Below are positions 32,351 through 41,954 of a DNA stretch of 64,000 bases, piece by piece (position 1 is the stretch's first letter; each line of letters begins with the position of its first letter). Position numbers and translations under genes: made by a program. The notes beneath the pieces are model-generated. The model did no database searches, was not told where the DNA came from, and saw only the letters and a program-made list of their open reading frames with translations. The stretch is from NCBI RefSeq assembly GCF_000499385.1, contig NW_013651677.1:1-64000 (forward strand), given 5' to 3'. Source of the DNA: Eimeria necatrix. Lineage: Eukaryota; Apicomplexa; Conoidasida; Eucoccidiorida; Eimeriidae.

Positions 32351-35300
32351 CTCTCTAGGAGGCCGCGAGAGTTCAACATAGGCAACTGTGTTCCTGTAGT
32401 TGTTTCCTCCTTCGTCGTCAGGAATATCTGCTGCCCTGCTGCGCTGCTGCTGCGGCCTTGACGCAGCGGCAGAGCTGCGAGACGCGCCTTTGAGCGCAGC
32501 GTCTCGTATTGCATCTTCAATCAGGCCCTCTGCTGCTGCTCTGGCTGAGGCAGCATCATCCCCCTCCCTCCACACTGCAAGACACACATCGGGAGCTGCA
32601 GCAGCAGACGCCGCATTTGCTGCCGCAAGTCTTGCTGCAGCAGAAGCAGATCCATCTTCTTCTTGAAATTGCACCACCCGCGATGCCCCCTCTCGCCGCC
32701 GCAGCAAGAGCCGCTGCAGCTGTTTCTTTGAAAGTGACCACAAGTCATAGATGCTAAGGCGAATAAGAGGCTGCGGGGGCGCCTCAGCAGGTGCACCATC
32801 TGTAGCTTCACATTTGCCTGCTGCAGCAACAAGCGAAGGGTTCGATATTCCTTTTGTTTCCGCAGCATGACAAAGGAAGGAATGCATCAGTCCCTCTATG
32901 TGTGAAGCTTCCCTCAATGTTTCTTCCTCTGCTGCAGCAAAGCGAGACGCCAAAGCAGTAAGACGCACCAGAGCCTTGCCCCCTGTCCTCGGCGGCATCA
33001 GCACCACAACAACACCGGGCGTGGGAGGGGCAGGTTGAGGCCCTTCATCCCCTCCCAATGAAACCGCACAGGAACGCCGCTTTTTCCTGTCCCGTCCACT
33101 AATGTCCACACAAATTGCTGTTGGTGGAGCTGCGACGGCGGGAGCAGCGCCCTGTCGACCGCCAGCAGCAGCAGCAGCAGCAGCACAAGAGCGCGCAGCA
33201 GCGGACAGCAGGGCATGCAGAGAAACAGCAGCATCGTCGTGGCCACCAATCTCCGCAGGGGACACAGGGTTAAATGCCACTGGCCATATCTCTCTCAAGT
33301 ACGACAAGTCGAACGCCGCTTCTCCACCCAGCTGCTGCTGCTGCTGCTTTTGGTCTTGGCCGCCTTCCTGAGTTTGGCAATGATCCGGCTGCTGTAGACT
33401 CTGGTTGAAATCGTCTTGCTGTTGTTGCTTCTGCCGCTGCTGCTCAGCCTGTATGCCTATAGGGCACGCGTGCTGCTGCTCGCTAGCCTGTACTCTGCAT
33501 GCTGGCAGCTTGACTTGCAATCGCTCCTCTTCCTGGTTAACTTCTTGCCTGCTCATGAGCTCCTCATGGTTGCTACCTTCTTCATGCTGCTGCCGCTGCT
33601 CTTGTTCTTGCTGTAGCTGGTGCTGCAGCTGCAACTGATGTTGTGCCTGCAGCAGCCGTTGCCGCCGTTTCAGCACACAGCTGAGCGTCTGCCTCACTAC
33701 ACCAGCAAGGGGCTGGCAGCTGCGGGGGTGCAGTGGACTGAATCGTTCACTTGCTGTTTCAACAGGGACACCCAGCGCTTCCAGCACTTGGCTCTCACCA
33801 ATCACTGCTTCTCCGTCCGCTATGCCTGCTGCTGCTGCTACTGTGGAGTCGCTTGGAGGCAAACACCCTGTAACTGTACAACGAGCTCGGCGGCGACAGC
33901 GGGTTGTCAACACACCTAAATGCAACACGCAGGAAATTCCGATTAGCTACAGTAGCAGCAACTGCAGCAGCAGCAACAGGATGCCTTGTACGTACCAGCT
34001 GCCTCTATTGCAGCTCGAAGAGCCACTTCTGAAGTAAAAACAAATGGGCCAGACAAGAAAACCGTTGGTGTGCTCCTGGACGCGGCCCAGCCAAAACGGT
34101 GGTCGTTAGAGGGGGCGTCTAGAAGCTTCTTTAGATTTTCGTGAGATGCAGCAGCAGCAGACTGCGGCTGCAGCGGAGCTGACAGACTGTTTAGCCACTG
34201 GCGGCAAACAGCTGCTGCAGCGAGCTGCTCTTGCAGTGCTCGGAGCCTCTCTTGCAGTTCCTGGTGCTGCAGCTGCTGCTGCCGCTGCTGCCGCTGCTGT
34301 TTCATCAGATTCGCTTGCTGTTGCTGGACCACGCCGATATCCCGTTCCGTCCTGCATGGCGAATCAAGCGCCGCCGTCTCATTGCTGCTGCTGCTGCTGC
34401 TGCTGCTGTTGCTGACTGGAGAGCGACTGGGACACTTCTGAGGCTTCGCTTTTCTTTCTCGGGGAGAAGCTCGTGTAGCTGTTGCTGTGGCTGCCACCTT
34501 ACGAGGGGCTCCGAATATTTCGCTCCAAGGGCCCTTGAGCCCCTTTGCTGTCCTTGCCGTTTGATCCCTCGCGGCGCCACGCTTCTGCTGCGACTGCTGC
34601 TGCTGCTGCTGGCCCTGTGATTGCTGCTGCTCCTGCGGCTGCGGCTGGTCCTGTGGTTGCTGCTGTTGTTGCGGCTGCCCCTGCTGATCTTCGCCGTCCA
34701 CATCTATTGCGTCGACGGCGGCAGTGTCCTCCACTGGAGGCAGCCGCTTCTGCCTCTTTAACTTTTCACCCGCCTCAGGTGCAGCAGCAGCAGCATCAGC
34801 CGCAGCAGCACTCATATTCTGTGTGAGCCGGCGGCCCCTCTTAACGCGACGTCCCGTTGACTCAGTAACTGCATCGCCGGCAGAAGCAGCATCGACGCTG
34901 CTGCTTTGGGCAGCAGCAGCAGCGCCTGCTGCTACTCCTGCCGCTGCGGCAGCTGCAGTACTGAGCAGCCCACGGCTTCTCCTTTTGCTCCTCGCAGGGG
35001 TGGTCTCTGCGGCCTCACTCTCCGCTCGGGGTGTCGATTCTTCGCCGTTTTGCTGCTGCTGCTGCTGCTGCCGATTGTTTCTCCTCGTCGCCTTCTTTGG
35101 CGAGGGCGGGGGAGGGCACGACGGAAAGAAATGATGGAGGGCGCGTTGCTGCAGTTGTTGAGCTTTTGTTGCTGCTGCTGTCCCTGATGCTGCCTGCTGC
35201 CGAGTCTCTTGTGTTCCAGTCTTGGTGGGGCTCGCATCACGTGCGAGATGCAACTCACTCGCTTCCTCCGTTGCTGCTGCTACTGCTGAAGGCTGGGGAG

Positions 35301-35616
35301 GCTTCTCCCCCACATTCACTGCAGTTGGAGCGGCGTCTCCAGGGTTGCATCCACCTTGGGCTCCTGGCAGCGCTGCAGCAGCAGCAGCTGCTGCTGCTGC
35401 TGTCTCTGTCGCCGCATCAGCTGCCACTTCTGCTGCTGCTGCTGCTGTCTCTGTCGCCGCATGAGCTACCACTTTTGCTGCTGCAGCTGCTGTCTCTGTC
35501 GCCGCATGAGCTTCCACTTCTGCTGCTGCTGCTGCTGTCTCTGCCACCGCATGCGCTACCACTTGTGCTGCTGTTGGTTCTTCTGCTAGGAGTACTAGAG
35601 CATCTTTGCCCGCCAT
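32351..35616 (-). CDS. Ala/Gln-rich protein with PIP box; possible ATAD5/ELG1-like protein
   Basis: Two exons, 35616-33996 and 33915-32351, join in frame (phase 1) across a short intron, giving about 1060 residues from the ATG at 35616. Exon 1 starts with five diverged 15-residue Ala-rich repeats, then a PCNA-interacting motif QRALHHFF (Q-x-x-L-x-x-F-F) before a Pro-rich stretch, basic clusters (KRRSRG, RRVKRGRR) and poly-Gln. Exon 2 is Gln-rich. It then contains REIWPVAFNPVSPAEIGG, resembling the W-x-x-K-Y-x-P...E-x-x-G box at the start of clamp-loader AAA+ domains. About 80 residues later comes VVVVLMPPRTGGKALVRL in the place of a Walker A motif, but lacking the canonical GKT/S. If homologous, it would be a degenerate ATAD5/ELG1 or RFC1-type protein acting with PCNA in the nucleus. 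The PIP box is seen; the family assignment is inference. Confidence 0.45.
35383..35575. repeat. 45-bp tandem repeats coding ETAAAAAEVxAHAAT units
   Basis: About four units of 45 bp lie at the 5' end of the minus-strand PIP-box gene. They encode 15-residue repeats of the form E-T-A5-(E/K)-V-x-A-H-A-A-T. On the plus strand each unit is (CTG)n followed by TCTCTGTCGCCGCATGAG and a short unique piece. Units differ at a few positions. This is a minisatellite built on a triplet core. Confidence 0.8.
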
Positions 35617-37154
35617 GATCCTCCCTAGTGCTGGTGCTAGTGTTGCTGCTAGTGTTACTCTTCAGGAGCGCCGTCTCCTGACTCAAGGGTCTGCCGAGGA
35701 GCAGCAAGCCACTAAAACGGAAACTGCAAAAAGATTACAGCACTGGAGCTTGCCGCTGCGTTTTCCTTGCGAGGGAACAGTGCAGGCGCGGCGGGGAGAA
35801 ATGGCCACCCTTAGCTCTCACTTCATTGTGTTTCGTTGCTGCCAGAAATTCGGGGTTCTCCAGCCTGAAGGGCCTTTGCCAACCCCCTGGCCGCTGGTGG
35901 CCACCCTTTACTAGCGTTGCTGTTTTTGCCGCTCTTCTTGCTTCTTCCGCTGCAGTTGCTGTTGCATTCCTCGATGTTGTTGTGGCATGACGGGCAGCAG
36001 ATGATGCAGAGCTACCCAGGGTCCCATATCACAGCCTTCCCGGTTCGATTGAACGGGTTGCTGCTGCTGCTGCTGCTGCAGGCCCCTACAGGCTCACTCC
36101 CGAAATGCCAAAGCTTTGCGTTTCTTCTGGTCCCGGAGGAGCAGTAATGGCTCAGGAACAAGCGAGACGGGAAATAAAAAACAAAATGCATGCACGCAAA
36201 AACCAGACAGAGACAAACACACTTCCCCAAAATGGTGGGGTCGTTGTTATGGCAGCCTCATGCGCAAGCTGACACGAAACAGCCAATGAAATATACTGAA
36301 AAGGGAAAAGCATGCAAACATAAACCGCGTAGAATTGAGGATTCTTCCGTAATTTGGTCCATGCAATGTGATTTATGTTCTGCTCCACCTCTTGTCTCCC
36401 GAAGGGGCTAGACCCAGGGGACCTGCAAGCCTAAACAGAAGCATTGTCGCTCCTGCGGTAGCTGTTGTCGCGAATACAGCTTTTATTCTTCCTATGCTGT
36501 TCCCTACTGCTGGATTAACATGCTGGTGCTGCAGGTTGGGTTCTGTGCTGCTGCTGTTCCCTGAGATTCCGTGCTACGTGGGACGCCCAGTTGTTAAGAG
36601 TCCTCTGCTGCGGCTGCGAAATGTTTCCAATTTTTGTCTAAAAGACCACTTTCTCTTTTATTATTGCTGAGTATTTCCGTAGCGGAAGGTTTCGGGATCT
36701 CTGCCAGCGCTCAAACGAAGCGAAGACTTGAGAAACGCCCCAAGCGCTGCTGTTTAGAGTCACAGTGGCCTACAATGAAAGCTTTTTGCTGCAAGCTGCA
36801 AGAACCTGAAATGACTACTCACAGCTATTTGGGTGTATCTGCAGCAGCTACCTCCTTTTGTTTATGTTCCTCGGTCCTCTTGAGTCTCGCAAGTCCCTAC
36901 CGGCGAGGCGGAGCAGCCGGACACCGGCGAGATAAGGGAATTCAAGAGGCTTGTACAGGCAACTAGCTCATCTTTTCTAAAGCCTCAAATCCTCTATTTT
37001 GTGTACTTTCTTTCGGACATTCTACATCCCCGTGGCTTTCCCTGCAGCTTTTTGCTGTAGAGTCGATGAGGTGAGGTGCAGCTCAGTTTGCTGCATAAAA
37101 TCTCTCCCGTTTTGCATCCGGAGTTTACAGGGTTTGGGCAAACGAGCAGAAAGG

Positions 37155-37237
37155 ATGACCTATGGGAAACTGTACATACACGGTCCCCTTATACCATTTC
37201 CCATAGGTCATGGGAAATTGTATAAGGGGACCGTGTA
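37155..37237. repeat. Overlapping inverted repeats able to form two alternative hairpins
   Basis: Arms 37177-37204 and 37210-37237 are 28-bp inverted repeats with one mismatch and a 5-base loop (AGGTC). A second pair, 37155-37169 and 37197-37211, is a perfect 15-bp inverted repeat (ATGACCTATGGGAAA and its complement). The second pair uses bases from the loop and arms of the first, so the two foldings exclude each other. The element is isolated in non-coding sequence. No transposase or terminal target duplication was seen. Confidence 0.9.
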
Positions 37238-39155
37238 CATGTTCTGTCAGCTGATGCTGCTTTCTGGGGGTGAGACGTCGGTGACTCCGAGATTCTCTTC
37301 ATTTCCTTGACTATCTTCCTTGCGACCTGTCTTTGACTCGGTCTTTTCGGTCCCGCTTGTTTTTGCTGATATTATGTATCTCGCCGTGTGTTGCACTGCT
37401 TAGCTGTGTAGCAGCAGCAGCAGCATAACAAGGAAGATAGTGCGTACGTAACAAAGTTGCGGCTTCCTCTACTTACATGCAGCGGCAAGTACTAAACATT
37501 GTGCAGCCTGCAGCTTTTATGGTGTTTCTTATTTCCGCAAGAGCATTAGGAGAGTAGGAGCAGCACCTGAAAAACAACTTGCACGCCCAATGCGCGTCCA
37601 CGCACGGAATTTCAGAGGCCACCGATATCTGAATTCGTCAAAAAGAAGGCGGGTCAAGAAGGCAGATGTGCGACTTCCAGATTCCAACGTTAATTGCCGA
37701 GGTATTCATCTCAGTATGCAGAAGGGCGCGTCAAAGTCTGCGCCGCAAGGGCAGCAAGAGCCGAAACGGCTTCCACTTTGCCGTTGGAGTCGGGGCGTCG
37801 CAGATAAACGCTCTACACACGAGGCATGGGCCAGGAAACGGAATTTGTCACGCCGTTGTCTATGACTCTCGTTTCTAGAAGTTGATTTCAAGAATTTTCC
37901 CGAGAATTTGGTGAGCTAAGCATGCGAGCTGTCCTCGGAAATTCTGCAACGGGAAAGCGCTACAGGGGCCCTACCGCCCAACCTGTTGCGTTGAGCACGC
38001 CGCGCTCCAACCCTCGGGCAAGAGCCTACGAAATAAACAACCAATTAACTTAAAGATAAAACCAAAAGCTAATTCCTAACCTCGAAAAATTATGAATAAA
38101 CCACTGGAACAAAGCGGAGGAATGACAGGAAGAGACACCCTCCAAGTGGCGAGTTCGCCAGTGGCTTGAAACTGCCGCTAGAAGCAGAGGGCCATTTAAT
38201 ATTCACTTTTGTTTCGACAGCTATGTATGTATTCAAACTGATTCCCTCCACGCTCATGTAGCCTTGTCCTCCTACGTGTAAATGTGGCGGCTTACGCAGA
38301 AGCCCCAGCAAACGTCAGCGCTAGTGCATCGCGTGAACTGACAGCCGCTGAAGATGTCCCGTGCAAAGCGACATCAGTGTTCAAACTCGGAAATACGAAT
38401 AACCGTATTTTTATGATGTACGTGTGTAATTTGGAGAGACTCGTTAAGGCACGAAAGGGGGCTATTGGGCCCCACTGGGCTAGCTGGAGCTCCCACCGCT
38501 ACGTTAACTCATCTTCGCGGAAGACTTGTCTTCGAAAAAGCACGTGTCTGCACAAATAAAAAATGTTGCACTAGAAAGTGTATTTATTTGCTTCTTACAA
38601 GAATGGGAACACCTTTTTTCATAATGCAGAGAGAGGCACAAGTCTGTTTACGAGTACGCGGCACTTGTCCATCCATCGCTCACGTATGTGTAATGCATTT
38701 ATGCGCTCACTTAACGAGATAATTGTTAGCGGTGTTTATAATGACACTAAAGGTATGGCAGGTGCATTTCAAAATCTAGTCATGACGCAGCGAAAACTAG
38801 TGAGGCTGGAGGAGGGAATGAGGGCGGGTTTGCGGCGCAGGGGCCACACTTTCAGAAAGCACAAAGCCGGGACTCTAGGTAGTAAGAAGCGAGGAGAACA
38901 AAAACTATATTTTTTCAAGAGTAAACGAAAGACCGTAACGCACGGATAACTATGCGGCGCGAGCTCCACCCTGGCTGAAGATGTGTACGTTCACACGCCG
39001 CATCAGCAGCAGCAAGTGGCAATATTGAAGCCACTGCATTGGCTACTGGAGCAGCTATGACATGCTGTCGAATCTCGCATGGCCTGCCTTGTTCGCTAGT
39101 GGCTGGCTGTAATTTGATTTGTAGGGCGTGCACGGGGAATGCCTTCTGTCCGCAG

Positions 39156-39407
39156 AAAAGAAGTCCTCCTATAGGGACTCCCATTGAGTCTTCAGTGCTC
39201 CTCAGCGCCGCGGACTCTGCCTCGGGCGAAAGCAAAAGAGAGCGCAGCAGCTCTCAAACGAAAAGACCCCTCACCTCTACCACCAGCGGGGAGTCGGAAC
39301 TCAACTATTCCCACATTCCTCTGGCTGAGCCAGTCCTTGGCTTGCTGGTTCACAGGATCAAGGAAATGCAGGCCAGAAGGAGTTTTCTTGGCCTCCGCAG
39401 TGCATGA
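39156..39407 (+). CDS. Possible orphan 3' exon, hypothetical protein
   Basis: A pyrimidine-rich tract ending TCTGTCCGCAG precedes a frame that starts KRSPPIGTPIESSVLL and runs to TGA at 39407. It passes through a Ser/Lys/Arg-rich stretch and then LAEPVLGLLVHRIKEMQ, which looks like an amphipathic helix. The same frame is open upstream to an ATG at 39057. No family was recognised and upstream exons were not identified. Confidence 0.3.
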   Translation, partial: KRSPPIGTPIESSVLLSAADSASGESKRERSSSQTKRPLTSTTSGESELNYSHIPLAEPVLGLLVHRIKEMQARRSFLGLRSA

Positions 39408-40089
39408 AGGGGCTCATGCTTGGCGCAGCCTGTGAAAGATCGGCTATTGCGTTGTGTCTATCGCTAAGAAAGTGTGCGCTGCTTCATCCCTTGTGCGGTG
39501 TGTGGCTTGGCCGTGGCAAAATCGTGCAGCAACAGGGCTGTCGTTCTCTTGCCGCTGGCAGCGGTACTCGTTAAAGTCCTCAACACAGTCTTCTTAGCTG
39601 AGTGTGGCCTGCATGCAAGTAATTCCCTCTTCTTCTAGCCCTGAGTTCCCAAGATCTATGCTGAATTCCCTCGCCCTGTTTTTTTATGTCTGACTCGGCT
39701 CGCTAAGACTAAAGTTTGAATTCTCTCTGCGCCTTTGCGCGTTACATTTCGTTCACCACCCCGCCTTTTTGTGGGCTGTATCCCTTGACCCCTCCTGCTG
39801 GCCGCATTGCCACCCTAGAGAGACCCCATAGGCACATCCCCTAGCCAGCCCAGCCCCCTCCTTTCTATTAGTTCCATTGTTGCGTGAAGTGAAATTCCGC
39901 AGCAGCGGCAAATACAACAGGAGAAGTGGGTCTGTGCTGCACTTCTCGCATTCGGGGGTCTGTATGAACTCCTCTGAGTTGTGAAAACCGAACAGAGAAA
40001 AATGAAACAAAAAAGGGGCTGGCGCTCTCCCGGTTCCTTCGCAGCAGCACGACCGCGCGGGGCGTGACAGGCAAACGAAAAAGAGAGAT

Positions 40090-40590
40090 AAGCAGCAGCA
40101 GCAGCCAGCCTCGGAATGACAACCATGCCTATACAGAGGCGACGGCAACAGTCTTGATTGGGCGGCTTGGTGTGGCAACACCGGCACAACGAGGAAGACA
40201 GCGAAGGGTGTACATTGCAGCAACAGCAGCTGCTGCTCCCGCTACAGCAGCAGCCGCAAGTTCCCCTGCTGCTACAGCTGGTGCTACTGTTGCTGCAATG
40301 ACTGGTGCTACTGTTGGCGCGCCAGCTACTGCTACTGCCGATGTAGCAGCTGCCCCGGGGGGTGCTGCGGCAGCAACAGAAGCGCTGCAGCAGCAGCAGC
40401 CACGCGCCAATACAGCTGCATTCAGGCCCTTTGCTTTGCTTTCTCCATTCCTCTCTCCGTGATTTTCCATTTCGTCAAATTTGACAAGGGCTATTAAGAA
40501 ACGGAAAGCGGGAGGGGACTGCTGCATAAGCAGCGTTTCCCACTGCCTTTAAAGCAGCAGCAGCAGCTGTAGCTGCTGCTGCAAATAGAT
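40090..40590. repeat. CAG/GCT triplet-rich block
   Basis: The block has interrupted runs of CAG/CTG (40092-40106, 40215-40260, 40385-40402, 40554-40582). Frames on both strands are open across it because triplet arrays lack stops, and the translations are almost pure Ala/Thr/Gln. No non-repetitive coding sequence supports a gene here. Confidence 0.6.
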
Positions 40591-40859
40591 GGCTGCACTG
40601 CTGCGTCCCGGCTCTCGAGGTGTCCTGGGCTGTGTGGTTGGTTGTTATGTCTCGCCCGCTTGCTTAGTGAGTGAATTGCCAATAGAGAGAACATAGGCTA
40701 CTATATATCCATAGGCACGTACGCATCTCTATTAATACATGTGTTCATGTACATGCGTTCATATATACATATATTCGCGCGCATGCATCTGTGCGCATAG
40801 GAAACAGCTCATGTGCACATCCATATATAAATATTCCTATGTATAGGTTATGACTGGGA

Positions 40860-41954
40860 CTAGAGGTCGGGGTTGTTCCACCGGGAGTCCGGGGAGAACA
40901 TGAACGCGGTGACCCTGACGAGCTCACCGCCTGCCCAGACACCCTCTAGCTGGTGGCCAGTGGCGAATCTGAGGGTGCCGTTTCCCTCTTTTCTGCCCTG
41001 CACGAATTCGCCCTCGTAGCAGCTGCCGTCTTCTGCGCAGTAGAAGGTGCCGAGGCCGACGCGTTTGTCGTCGGCCCACTGGCCCTCGTACTTGTTGCCG
41101 TTGGCGTACTGGAAGACGCCGAAGCCGCAGGCCCTGTCGTCCACCCACTCGCCTTTGAACCGGTCCCCGTTGGAGTAGATCAGCTCGCCCTCGCCGTGCT
41201 TCTTAGCGTCCACCCACTCCCCCACGTACTTGTCACCGCGGGAGTAGGTGAGGGTTCCCTTGCCGTGGACCCGGTCGGCTTTCCAGTAGCCCTCGTACTT
41301 CTCACCGTTGTGGTAAGTCAGCACCCCGTAGCCCTCCTTCATGTCGTTTGCCCACTCGCCGTCGTACTGGTTGCCGTTGGGAAACACGTACTTGCCTTTG
41401 CCGTGCATTTTGCCATCCATCCAGTCACCCTCGTACTCCCCCCCGTCGCTGTACGTGTACTTGCCGTGCCCGTGCATTTTGCCGTTCACCCAGTCGCCGT
41501 CGTACTTCTCCACGATGGCCCCCTTGGCACCCACGTAGACCACCACGCCTTTGCCGTGCCTCTTGTCGTCTCGCCACTCCCCCGTGTACACGTCTCCCTC
41601 TTTATAGCGGTAAGTGCCGCGCCCGTGCATCTTCCCGTCCACCCACTCGCCCTCATACTCGTCGCCGTTCGAGTACTTCAGCTTTCCGTAGCCCGAGATC
41701 TTCCCCATGTCCCACTGGCCCTCGTACACGTTCCCGCTCGCGAACACCGCCACACCCTGCCCGTGGATTCTGTCCTCCACCCACTTGCCCTGGTACGTGG
41801 CACCATCTGCGTATTCGAACCGGCCGTTGCCCTCCCGCTTTCCAAACACGAAGTCGCCCTCGTACTTCTCATTGCCCGAGTACAACAGCGTCCCATGACC
41901 GTGAAATAACCCGTCCTTTATCTGCCCGTGGTACGCGTGGCAGCTCTCCACCAT
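40860..41954 (-). CDS. MORN1: MORN1, MORN-repeat protein of the coccidian cytoskeleton
   Basis: Single-exon gene of 364 codons from an ATG at 41954. Almost the whole protein consists of about fourteen to fifteen 23-residue MORN repeats with the core YEGxWxxGKxHGxGxxxYxxG, for example GDEYEGEWVDGKMHGRG and GEYEGDWMDGKMHGKG. Length and layout match Toxoplasma MORN1 (about 363 aa). That protein forms the ring of the basal complex and the spindle-associated centrocone during daughter budding and cell division. There is no signal peptide or membrane segment, as expected for a cytoskeletal linker. The sequence lacks triplet repeats although it lies between two triplet-rich segments, which suggests strong constraint. 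The tail after the last repeat (FMFSPDSRWNNPDL) is non-repetitive. Confidence 0.96.
   Translation of the reverse strand: MVESCHAYHGQIKDGLFHGHGTLLYSGNEKYEGDFVFGKREGNGRFEYADGATYQGKWVEDRIHGQGVAVFASGNVYEGQWDMGKISGYGKLKYSNGDEYEGEWVDGKMHGRGTYRYKEGDVYTGEWRDDKRHGKGVVVYVGAKGAIVEKYDGDWVNGKMHGHGKYTYSDGGEYEGDWMDGKMHGKGKYVFPNGNQYDGEWANDMKEGYGVLTYHNGEKYEGYWKADRVHGKGTLTYSRGDKYVGEWVDAKKHGEGELIYSNGDRFKGEWVDDRACGFGVFQYANGNKYEGQWADDKRVGLGTFYCAEDGSCYEGEFVQGRKEGNGTLRFATGHQLEGVWAGGELVRVTAFMFSPDSRWNNPDL

Larger units (their letters stand above)
35617..40859. other. Long intergenic region with few coding signals
   Basis: The left 0.5 kb is still triplet-rich (promoter side of the PIP-box gene). 36.2-40.0 kb is repeat-poor. 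A complex inverted repeat lies at 37155-37237 and a possible orphan 3' exon at 39156-39407, both listed separately. Near 37590-37880 two overlapping plus-strand frames are open, but neither shows a known motif. A CAG-rich block is at 40090-40590 and A/T-rich alternating sequence at 40700-40850. Confidence 0.4.

Noticed and set aside
33600..35600. Poly-Leu and poly-Cys frames (for example 35031-35618 +)
   Set aside because: CTG read in other frames gives Leu, Cys or Ala runs; these are shadows of the CAG-coding strand.
36040..36062. GGTTCGAT string considered as a tRNA B box
   Set aside because: No A box or acceptor stem could be placed around it; it is part of a short imperfect palindrome.
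36634..36966. Plus-strand frame with a signal-peptide-like start (SLLLLLSISVAEGFG)
   Set aside because: There is no ATG (the frame would begin with TTG), no splice-linked continuation and no recognised domain.
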